From NCBI RefSeq assembly GCF_027474405.1, contig NZ_CP114871.1, positions 248,001-312,000 of the forward strand: DNA of 64,000 nucleotides, read 5' to 3'. Each line of letters begins with the position of its first letter. Position 1 is the stretch's first letter. A program made the translations under genes and the position numbers. The notes under the pieces were generated by a model. That model was not told the DNA's origin. It was given only the letters and a program-made list of their open reading frames with translations, and did no database searches. Positions 28,156-35,231 of this stretch are shown here, piece by piece. The DNA is from Caulobacter sp. NIBR2454 (GTDB lineage Bacteria; Pseudomonadota; Alphaproteobacteria; Caulobacterales; Caulobacteraceae).

Positions 28156-29688
28156 GTGAGCGACAACCGCATCAAGAGCATCGTCATTGTCGGCGGCGGA
28201 ACCGCCGGCTGGATGGCCGCCGCCAGCCTTCGCCGGCACTTCCACAAGCTTCCCATCGACATCACGCTCGTCGAGTCGGCCGAGATCGGCACGATCGGCG
28301 TGGGCGAAGCGACCATCCCCACCATCCGGCGCTTCTATCAGGCGCTGGGCCTGACGGACCTGGACGTTCTCAAGGCGACCCAAGGCACCTGCAAGCTGGG
28401 CATCCAGTTTCGCGACTGGAACGCGCCCGGCTCGTCCTTCATCCATCCCTTCGGCCTCTATGGGCAGGAGCTGCGTGGGGTCGGCTTCCATCACTACTGG
28501 CTGAAGATGCGCCAGGCCGGGAAGGCCGCCGATATCGGTCAGTACTGCCTGGGCGCGAGCCTGGCGGCCGGGAACCGTTTCACCACGCCTTCGCAAAATC
28601 CGCCGTCCACCCTGTCGATCTTCGACTGGGCCCTGCATTTCGATGCGGGCCTGTTCGCCCAGCTGATGCGCAAGACCGCCGAGGCCGATGGCGTCACGCG
28701 CGTCGAGGGGAACATCGCCAAGGTCCACCAACGCGCCGAGGACGGCTTCATCGAGTCGGTGGAGTTGAGCGACGGGCGGATCGTCGAGGGCGAGCTGTTC
28801 ATCGACTGCTCGGGATTCAGAGGCCTGTTGATCGAGCAGACGCTGAAGACCGGTTACGAGGACTGGAGCCAGTGGCTGTTCTGCGATCGGGCTCTGGCGG
28901 TCCAGAGCGTCGGCACGCCTGATCCGCCGTCCTACACCGATGTCCTGGCGCTTTCGTCGGGATGGCGCTGGCGCATTCCGCTGCGCCATCGTTTCGGCAA
29001 CGGCTACGTCTATTCAAGCCGCTTTATCGACGATGACGCCGCCAAGGCCGAACTGGTCGCCACCATTCCCGACCGGCTGCTGTTCGAGCCCCGCCCGATC
29101 CGCTTCACGCCGGGCCGCCGCAAGAAGACCTGGAACAAGAACTGCGTCTCGCTGGGCCTGGCCTCGGGCTTCCTGGAGCCGCTGGAGAGCACCAGCATCG
29201 CGCTGATCGAGACGGGCATCGAGAAGATCAAGCAGCTGTTTCCCGACCGCCGCTTCGACCCCCGCGTGATCGATGAGTTCAACGACTGGTCGCAGCGCGA
29301 GTTCGAGCGCGTGCGCGACTTCATCATCCTGCACTACAAGGCCGCCCAGCGCGCCGACACGCCGTTCTGGCGTCACTGCCGCGACGCCGAGATCCCCGAT
29401 ACCCTGGCCCACAAGATCGAGAGCTTCCGTAGTCGCGGACACTTCATCCGCTACCGCTGGGAGATGTTCCAGCCGGCGAGCTGGCTGGCGATCTATGCGG
29501 GCTTTGGGATCATGCCGGAGGACTACGATCCGGCTGTGGACGTCCTGGACGCCGATGGCTTGGCGCGCAGTCTCGAAGAGATGCGGCGCAATGTGCAGGC
29601 CGCCGTGGAGAGCGCGCCCACGCACCAGGACTTCCTTGAACGCTTCTGCGGCCCTTACCTGCCTGACGCCGTCAAAGAGATGGCGTAA
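28156..29688 (+). CDS. Tryptophan-halogenase-family flavoprotein (first copy)
   Basis: 510-residue flavin-dependent enzyme of the tryptophan halogenase family. FAD fold GGGTAGWMAAASL at the N-terminus; the family's WxWxIP motif is seen as GWRWRIPLRHRFGNGYVYSS (near residue 275); a lysine in GTCKLGIQFRDW sits where the family's chlorine-carrying lysine lies; EPLESTSIALIETGI is also conserved. Proteins like this beside TonB receptors usually have no known substrate and may act on the imported compound. GTG start at 28156. A paralog follows 40 bases downstream. Confidence 0.88.
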   Translation: MSDNRIKSIVIVGGGTAGWMAAASLRRHFHKLPIDITLVESAEIGTIGVGEATIPTIRRFYQALGLTDLDVLKATQGTCKLGIQFRDWNAPGSSFIHPFGLYGQELRGVGFHHYWLKMRQAGKAADIGQYCLGASLAAGNRFTTPSQNPPSTLSIFDWALHFDAGLFAQLMRKTAEADGVTRVEGNIAKVHQRAEDGFIESVELSDGRIVEGELFIDCSGFRGLLIEQTLKTGYEDWSQWLFCDRALAVQSVGTPDPPSYTDVLALSSGWRWRIPLRHRFGNGYVYSSRFIDDDAAKAELVATIPDRLLFEPRPIRFTPGRRKKTWNKNCVSLGLASGFLEPLESTSIALIETGIEKIKQLFPDRRFDPRVIDEFNDWSQREFERVRDFIILHYKAAQRADTPFWRHCRDAEIPDTLAHKIESFRSRGHFIRYRWEMFQPASWLAIYAGFGIMPEDYDPAVDVLDADGLARSLEEMRRNVQAAVESAPTHQDFLERFCGPYLPDAVKEMA

Positions 29689-29728
29689 GCCCCAATCAAC
29701 AAGAAAAGACCGTGAATCAGGAAGCGTC

Positions 29729-31285
29729 ATGACCGACACCAATCCCAACGCCATCAAGAAGATCGTGGTCATCGGCGGCGGCTCGGCCGGCTGGATATCG
29801 GCCGCCATGCTGAGCCACTACTTCAAGGATGGAAGCTGCGAGATCGAGCTCGTGGAGTCCGAGGAGATCGGCACGGTCGGCGTGGGCGAATCGACCATCC
29901 CGCCCTTTCTGCAGCTGATCACCAGCCTGGGCATCGACGAGCGGGAGTTCATCCAGGCCACCCAAGCCAGCTTCAAGCTGGCGATCCGGTTCGAGAACTG
30001 GCGTCAGAAGGGCGATGTCTACTACCACCCGTTCGGCAAGATCGGCGGACCGATCGGCGCCAACGAGTTCTATCATTGCTGGCTGCGGGCCAAGGCCAAC
30101 GGTCACCCGTCCGCCCTGATCGACTACGCGCCCGCCGGCGTGATGGCCGACCAGTGGAAGTTCATGCTGCCCTCCCAGGCCCAGGGCACCCCGGCGGCCA
30201 GCGCCAGCTACGCCGTCCACATCGACGCCCACCTGGTCGCCAAATACCTGCGCGGCTTCGCCGAAGCGCGAGGGGTCAAGCGCACCGAAGGCCTGATCAA
30301 CGACGTGGTCACCCGCGCCGATGGCGGCATCGAGAAGGTGATCCTGAAGGATGGCCGCGAGGTCGCGGGCGAGATGTTCATCGACTGCTCGGGGTTCCGC
30401 TCGATCCTGAACGGCAAGGCGCTCGGCACCGAGTTCCTCGACTGGTCGGACGTGCTGCTGTGCGACCGCGCGGTGGCCACCCAGACCGTCAACATCAACC
30501 CGCCCCACCCCTACACCCTGGCCCAGGCGCAGGACTTCGGCTGGCGCTGGCGCATCCCGTTGCAGCATCGCGCGGGCAACGGTTACGTCTTCTGCAGCAA
30601 GTACTGCAGCGACGATGAGGCGGTCGCCACCCTGCTGAGCCAGGTCGAGGGCGAAGTGCTGCGCGAGCCCTGGGTGCTGGGCTTCAAGAGCGGCATGCGC
30701 AAGCAGCTGTGGAACAAGAACTGCGTGGCCGTTGGCCTGGCCGGCGGCTTCATCGAGCCGCTGGAGTCCACGGCCCTGCATCTGATTTATCGCGGCATGG
30801 ACTTCCTGCTGCGGTTCTTCCCCGACAAGAGCTTCGATCCGGCCCTGGCCGCCGAATACAACCGGCGCATGGCCATGGACTATGAGGAGATCCGCGACTT
30901 CATCGTGCTGCACTATCGCACGACCGAGCGGGAAGACACGCCGTTCTGGCGCGCCTATCGCGAGGTGGAGCTACCCCAGTCCCTGAAGGAGCGGATCGAG
31001 CTGTTCCAGGCCCATGGTGTTCTGCGTGACGGCGTCGACGACATGTTCCGCGCCCCGTCCTGGCAGTCGGTTATGGAGGGCATGGGCATCCGTCCCCGCC
31101 GCTACCAGCAGCTTGTCGATCGCATCCCCTACCCGGCCATCGAGGAGATCCTCAACAAGGCCGCCCCGATGATGAAGAGCTTCGTCGACAAGCTGCCCAG
31201 CCATGACGAGTTCCTGAAGACCCATTGTCCGGCGCCGATCCCCGAAGCCGTGGCCAGGGGCCCCAAGAGCGCGGCCAAGGCGTAA
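29729..31285 (+). CDS. Tryptophan-halogenase-family flavoprotein (second copy)
   Basis: 518-residue paralog of the preceding gene: FAD motif VVIGGGSAGWISAAML, lysine in ASFKLAIRFENW, WxWxIP in GWRWRIPLQHRAGNGYVFCS, and GGFIEPLESTALHLIYRGMDFLLRFFPD. The ATG at 29729 has GGAAG upstream; longer in-frame openings belong to another reading of the first copy. The stop codon overlaps the start of the next gene by one base (TAATG). Whether either copy truly halogenates is not shown by sequence alone. Confidence 0.88.
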   Translation: MTDTNPNAIKKIVVIGGGSAGWISAAMLSHYFKDGSCEIELVESEEIGTVGVGESTIPPFLQLITSLGIDEREFIQATQASFKLAIRFENWRQKGDVYYHPFGKIGGPIGANEFYHCWLRAKANGHPSALIDYAPAGVMADQWKFMLPSQAQGTPAASASYAVHIDAHLVAKYLRGFAEARGVKRTEGLINDVVTRADGGIEKVILKDGREVAGEMFIDCSGFRSILNGKALGTEFLDWSDVLLCDRAVATQTVNINPPHPYTLAQAQDFGWRWRIPLQHRAGNGYVFCSKYCSDDEAVATLLSQVEGEVLREPWVLGFKSGMRKQLWNKNCVAVGLAGGFIEPLESTALHLIYRGMDFLLRFFPDKSFDPALAAEYNRRMAMDYEEIRDFIVLHYRTTEREDTPFWRAYREVELPQSLKERIELFQAHGVLRDGVDDMFRAPSWQSVMEGMGIRPRRYQQLVDRIPYPAIEEILNKAAPMMKSFVDKLPSHDEFLKTHCPAPIPEAVARGPKSAAKA

Positions 31286-32172
31286 TGGGCGACCTGTCTC
31301 GCCGCGGCTTCCTGGCGGCGGCCGTGGCTTCGACCGCCACGCCCGCAGTGGCGGCGCGGTCGCCCTGGCCGATGGCGTTGCAGCTTTGGTCGGTCGATGC
31401 GCAGCTCGCGACCGACTTCGAGCCAACCCTGCGGCGGCTGGCGCAGATCGGCTATGTCAGCGTCGAAACGGCCGGCATGCACGGTCGCACGCCGCAGGCG
31501 TTCCGAAAGGCGCTGGAGGCGGCCGGTCTGCGCTGCGACAGCGCCCACGTTTCCATGCCCGATCTGGAGGCCGACCCGGACAAGGCCATCGCCATGGCGG
31601 GGGACCTGGGCGCGCGATACCTGGTCTGTTCGTCGCCGGCGCCGTCAAGGCCGCTGGAGACGGGCGTCGACTGGAACGCGGCGCTGGGCCGGGCCATGAC
31701 CCTGGACGGCTGGAAGCGCAACGCCGACCTGCTGAACCGCTTTGGAGCGCAGGCCGCCAAGGCGGGCTTGCGTCTCGGCTATCACAACCACCTTGCGGAG
31801 GCCGGTCTGTACGAAGGCGTGCGAGCCTATGACCTGTTGCTGGAGCGGACAGAGGCCGGGCTTGTCTGCATGGAGCTGGACGTCGCCTGGGCCGCCGCGG
31901 GGGGACTTAATCCCGCGACTTTGTTGCGAGCTCACCCGAAGAGAATTGAGCTACTGCACCTGAAGGATTTGAGGGACACGAAGACGACTTCGGATACAGG
32001 CGAGGTCATCACGACTACCGAGGTGGGGCGCGGGACGATCGACTGGTCGGCTGTCATCGCGGCGGGTGAGGCGGCCGGCGTGCGCGCCGCCTTCGTGGAG
32101 CAGGAAGCGCCCTATGTGCGTCCGATCTTCGAATCCCTGCGGATCAGCCGGGACTTCCTGGCTGGACGCTAG
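31285..32172 (+). CDS. Tat-exported sugar isomerase/epimerase-like TIM barrel
   Basis: 295-residue AP-endonuclease-2/xylose-isomerase-like TIM-barrel protein. Its N-terminus is a twin-arginine signal (MGDLSRRGFLAAAVASTATPAVAA), so it should work in the periplasm. Barrel motifs are GYVSVETAGMHG, GLRLGYHNHLAE, CMELDVAWAAAGG, IELLHLKDLRD and VGRGTIDWSAVI, with Glu, His, Asp and Glu residues placed as in the metal site of this superfamily. Translationally coupled to the second halogenase-like gene. It likely isomerises or epimerises a sugar, but the substrate is unknown. Confidence 0.85.
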   Translation: MGDLSRRGFLAAAVASTATPAVAARSPWPMALQLWSVDAQLATDFEPTLRRLAQIGYVSVETAGMHGRTPQAFRKALEAAGLRCDSAHVSMPDLEADPDKAIAMAGDLGARYLVCSSPAPSRPLETGVDWNAALGRAMTLDGWKRNADLLNRFGAQAAKAGLRLGYHNHLAEAGLYEGVRAYDLLLERTEAGLVCMELDVAWAAAGGLNPATLLRAHPKRIELLHLKDLRDTKTTSDTGEVITTTEVGRGTIDWSAVIAAGEAAGVRAAFVEQEAPYVRPIFESLRISRDFLAGR

Positions 32173-32378
32173 CCCCAGAGCCACCAGGCGATCAGCGCCC
32201 AGATCGGCAGGCAGACCGCCAGGGCGAAGAGCACCAGACGGCGGACGGACCAGGGTTGCGAGGCGTTCATCGGGGGCGGGCTCCGTCCATGAAAATGCGG
32301 CACGACATCGGCGTCCGACCGGCGATCCCGGCGGCCGAAACCCAGGCGCCGGAAGGCGCGTAAAAGAGCGCTGAGCAC
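32169..32378 (-). CDS. Small membrane protein
   Basis: 69 residues from a GTG at 32378, 4 bases after the preceding gene's stop. The C-terminal half is one membrane segment (VRRLVLFALAVCLPIWALIAWWLWG); the N-terminal half is arginine-rich. A shorter start (MNASQPWS, 32270) is possible. Third of three tightly packed small genes. No family recognised. Confidence 0.5.
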   Translation of the reverse strand: MLSALLRAFRRLGFGRRDRRSDADVVPHFHGRSPPPMNASQPWSVRRLVLFALAVCLPIWALIAWWLWG

Positions 32379-32382
32379 CGAC

Positions 32383-32622
32383 CTAGTCCTCGCATTCCAC
32401 GACCCAGCGCCAATGCAGACGGTGCAGGGCGCTGGCGCTGATCCAGGCGTGGATGACGCCGCAAGCGGCCAGGCCGAAGCCGATGAAGGCCTCAGGCGCC
32501 TCTGGCTGCAGGGCTGTCAGCAAGACCATCGAGGCCACGGCCGTCAGCGAACCGACCAGCAGGTTCAGCCGAAAGATCAGACGCCAAAAACTGACGGCCG
32601 CGGGCAGGCGCTTGCGGGCCAT
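32383..32622 (-). CDS. Small two-helix membrane protein
   Basis: 79 residues (MARKRLPAAVSFWRLIF...). Two hydrophobic segments (LNLLVGSLTAVASMVLLTAL and FIGFGLAACGVIHAWISASAL) make a hairpin in the inner membrane with a basic N-terminus inside. Its ATG overlaps the TGA of the upstream 88-residue gene by one base, so they are coupled. Function unknown. Confidence 0.65.
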   Translation of the reverse strand: MARKRLPAAVSFWRLIFRLNLLVGSLTAVASMVLLTALQPEAPEAFIGFGLAACGVIHAWISASALHRLHWRWVVECED

Positions 32623-32888
32623 CACACCGCGCCTTGGACACTGGAGCCGGCGCCCAGACGGGCGAAAAGGGCGTCCAGGCGATCGGCGGCGCAGGCGGCG
32701 GGCTGGGCTTCGACGGTGCGCCAGCCCCGCAACAGGCCGCCTTCGCGAGCGGCAGGCGGCGCCGGGTCCGCTTGCGTATCGATCGGCTCGAACTCGTAAT
32801 AGACGAGGCTGTTCTGCTCGATCTTGGCGAACAGGCTGCGCACGTCGCGCCCGCAGTCGGCCGCCCGCGTCATCACCAAGCTGGTCAT
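32622..32888 (-). CDS. Small soluble protein of unknown function
   Basis: 88 residues, first gene of the 32888-32169 group. MTSLVMTRAADCGRDVRSLFAKIEQNSLVYYEFEPID is followed by an Ala/Pro-rich part and a helical end (AADRLDALFARLG). The short N-terminal LF-x-K-I...Y-x-x-F pattern is faintly like small BcsR-type cellulose accessory proteins, but I do not regard that as established. A G-rich ribosome site precedes the ATG. Confidence 0.55.
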   Translation of the reverse strand: MTSLVMTRAADCGRDVRSLFAKIEQNSLVYYEFEPIDTQADPAPPAAREGGLLRGWRTVEAQPAACAADRLDALFARLGAGSSVQGAV

Positions 32889-32967
32889 TGTTCCGTCCCC
32901 CCGATGCGCTGCTGCGCGAGAGGAGAGTTGCCACGGCCAAGCTGGGAGTTCACGAGGGCGAGCTGCA

Positions 32968-33010
32968 GATTTTACATTGCTTTACATTTGATTTTATTGA
33001 GCTTTTCAGG
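32968..33010 (+). promoter_or_regulatory. Phased TTTACATT direct repeats
   Basis: TTTACATTGC (32971-32980) is followed at once by TTTACATTTG (32981-32990) and ATTTTATTGA: 10-bp-phased half-sites in an AT-rich island. Such spacing suits an OmpR-type winged-helix dimer, and an OmpR-type gene starts at 33181. Confidence 0.45.
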
Positions 33011-33180
33011 CTTTTCTCGGCTTGGCGATGGCCGTAATCCCGACCTGTCCGCCCCTCGCCGCGCGACACTTCGCCCTTCTGCGGACCGCATTTTAGGGTT
33101 GCGCCAGGGCAAGCTTCACTATGTCTAGGCGCGGGCTCGCGCCTTTCGCCAGATGCGGGTTACGGGGGGAGTAACGGCGC

Positions 33181-33900
33181 ATGCAGGTCGCCCTGCTGGA
33201 CGACGATGAAACGCACAACGCGCTCACCCGCGGCCTGCTGGAGGCGGCGGGCTGGGACTGCGTCTGTTTCACGCGTCCGGCCGACTTTCTCGCCGCCTTC
33301 CGCCGCCAGACCTTTGATCTTGTGATGGTCGATTGGAACATGCCGGGCATGGACGGTCTGCAGGTGATCTCCGCCATGGGCGAACTGCCGATCACGCCGC
33401 CGCCCGTGCTGCTGGTCACCAGCCGCTCCCAGGAAAGCGACGTGGTCGCGGGCCTGAACGCCGGGGCCGACGACTACATCGTCAAGCCCGTCGAGCCGAG
33501 CGTTCTGGTGGCCCGGGTCAACGCCCTGGTCCGGCGGCTGAGCAAGACGCTGTCGGCGGATGGTCCTGAAAGCTTTGGCCGTTATCGCCTCGATCCCGCC
33601 AGCGACGCCGTCAGTCTGAACGGCGAGACCATCGCCATGACCGCCAAGGAATTCGCCCTGGCGCGTCAGCTGTTCGCCCACGCCGGCCGCGCTCTTTCGC
33701 GTGACTACCTGCTCCAGAAGATCTGGGGGCAGCGTCCGGACCTGGAGAGCCGCACGCTCGACGCCCATGTCTCGCGCCTGCGCAGCAAGCTGTCGCTGCG
33801 GCCGGACAACGGCTTTCGTCTCGTGACCGTCTATGGCTTCGGCTATCGCCTTGAGCCCTGCCAGGAGGTCGCCGCCTCCATGAGCCTGGAGAATCTATGA
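33181..33900 (+). CDS. OmpR-family response regulator
   Basis: 239 residues. Receiver (1-120) with acidic pocket LLDDDE, phosphoacceptor Asp in MVDWNMPGMDG, Thr/Ser in VTSRSQ and Lys in DDYIVKPVE. A winged-helix DNA-binding domain follows (about 135-225; MTAKEFALARQLFAHAGRALSRDYLLQKIWG ... TLDAHVSRLRSKL ... VTVYGFGYRLE). It overlaps the LysM/FecR gene (ATGA), which is followed 3 bases later by a CHASE2 kinase, its probable partner. Confidence 0.93.
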   Translation: MQVALLDDDETHNALTRGLLEAAGWDCVCFTRPADFLAAFRRQTFDLVMVDWNMPGMDGLQVISAMGELPITPPPVLLVTSRSQESDVVAGLNAGADDYIVKPVEPSVLVARVNALVRRLSKTLSADGPESFGRYRLDPASDAVSLNGETIAMTAKEFALARQLFAHAGRALSRDYLLQKIWGQRPDLESRTLDAHVSRLRSKLSLRPDNGFRLVTVYGFGYRLEPCQEVAASMSLENL

Positions 33901-35228
33901 AAGCCCCAGCCCTCGCCTTGGCCGCGCTGCTTGCGTTCGCCGCGCCCGCCGTCGCCGCGCCCGCCCCGCAAGCCCCCGAGACCCCGATCGCCTATGTCGT
34001 GCGGCAGGGCGACAATCTCTACACCCTGGCCCAGCGCTATCTGATCCGGCTGAACGACCACAAGCGCGTGCGCACCGCCAGCGGCGTGCGCAATGTGCGC
34101 GCGCTTCGGGTCGGCTCGACCCTGAAGATCGATCCGCAGCTTCTGCGTTTCGAGCCCATCGAGGCGCGGCTGGTGGCGGTAAGCGGCGCGGTCACCCTGC
34201 AGGACGCGCGCGGCTCGACGCCGGCCGTGCGCGACGCCCTGATCTTAGAAGGCCATCGTCTGATCACCGGGGCCAACTCCTTCGCCACCTTCCAGCTGGC
34301 CGATGGTTCGCGGGTCACCCTGCCGTCCAATTCGCGCATGCGCATCGTGCAGCTGCGTCGCCTGCTGCTGGACGGCAGCCTGCAGCGGCTGTTCGAGCTG
34401 GAGGCCGGCCGCGGGGGCGTCAGCGCCACGCCGGCCGAGAACGCCAATTCGCAGTTTCGGGTGCGCACCCCGCTGTCGGTGACGGCGGTTCGCGGCACCG
34501 AGTTCCGGGTCGTTCACGCCGAGGCGGACAATCGCTCGGCCACCGAGGTGATCGAAGGCCTGGTCGGCGTCGGCGCGACGCAGACGACGGTCGCCGAGAC
34601 CCCTGTGAAGGCCACGTTCGGCGTCACCGCCGGCGCGCAGGGCGTGGGCGAGCCGATGGCTCTGCTGCCGGCGCCGGATCTCGCGCCTGGCGGGGCCGTG
34701 CAGGAGGAGCCGCAGCTGAAATTCGCGGCCAAACCCGCCGAGGGCGCGGTCAGCTATCGCTTCCAGCTGGCCAATGACGCGGGCTTCGTCGATCTCTTCG
34801 CCGAGGGGGATAGCGGCGACGGGCAGGCGACCTTCCCCTCTGTGCGCGACGGCACCTACTTCGTTCGTCTCACGGCGGTGGATCGCAACGGGCTGGAGGG
34901 CCTGCCCAGCGTCTACAGTTTTGATCGCACGCTCAATGTGCTGGAGCCGGGCGCGCCGCCGCAGCCGGAGGGCGAGGCCAAGATGCGGCGCTTCCTGTTC
35001 CGCTGGAACGCCAGCGGCGAGGGCGTGCGCACCTATCGCTTCCAGCTGTCGGCCGACCCGCAGATGACGACCCTGACCGTCGACCAGCCGGGCCTGACGC
35101 AGCCCCAGGCGACGATCACCAACCTGGCGGCCGGCGCCTGGTACTGGCGGGTGGTCTCGGTCCGCTACAAGGACGGCGCCTTCACCCAGAAGCTGGGACC
35201 GATCCAGCAACTGCGCATCGGTCAGTAG
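33897..35228 (+). CDS. LysM-FecR periplasmic sensor-type protein
   Basis: 443-residue exported protein with signal peptide (ALALAALLAFAAPAVAAPA), a LysM-like peptidoglycan-binding element (YVVRQGDNLYTLAQRYLI ... LRVGSTLKID), a FecR domain (about 90-215; LILEGHRLITGANSFATFQLADGSRVTLPSNSRMRI ... VRTPLSVTAVRGTEFRV) and two repeats resembling fibronectin-type units (YRFQLANDAGF..., YRFQLSADPQM...). Set between a response regulator and a CHASE2 kinase with overlap or 3-base gaps. It probably senses or stabilises a cell-envelope signal for the kinase. Confidence 0.88.
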   Translation: MKAPALALAALLAFAAPAVAAPAPQAPETPIAYVVRQGDNLYTLAQRYLIRLNDHKRVRTASGVRNVRALRVGSTLKIDPQLLRFEPIEARLVAVSGAVTLQDARGSTPAVRDALILEGHRLITGANSFATFQLADGSRVTLPSNSRMRIVQLRRLLLDGSLQRLFELEAGRGGVSATPAENANSQFRVRTPLSVTAVRGTEFRVVHAEADNRSATEVIEGLVGVGATQTTVAETPVKATFGVTAGAQGVGEPMALLPAPDLAPGGAVQEEPQLKFAAKPAEGAVSYRFQLANDAGFVDLFAEGDSGDGQATFPSVRDGTYFVRLTAVDRNGLEGLPSVYSFDRTLNVLEPGAPPQPEGEAKMRRFLFRWNASGEGVRTYRFQLSADPQMTTLTVDQPGLTQPQATITNLAAGAWYWRVVSVRYKDGAFTQKLGPIQQLRIGQ

Positions 35229-35231
35229 GCC

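Noticed and set aside
28156..31285. Duplicate halogenase-like genes considered as an assembly artefact.
   Set aside because: The two copies differ throughout in sequence and length, so they are old paralogs.
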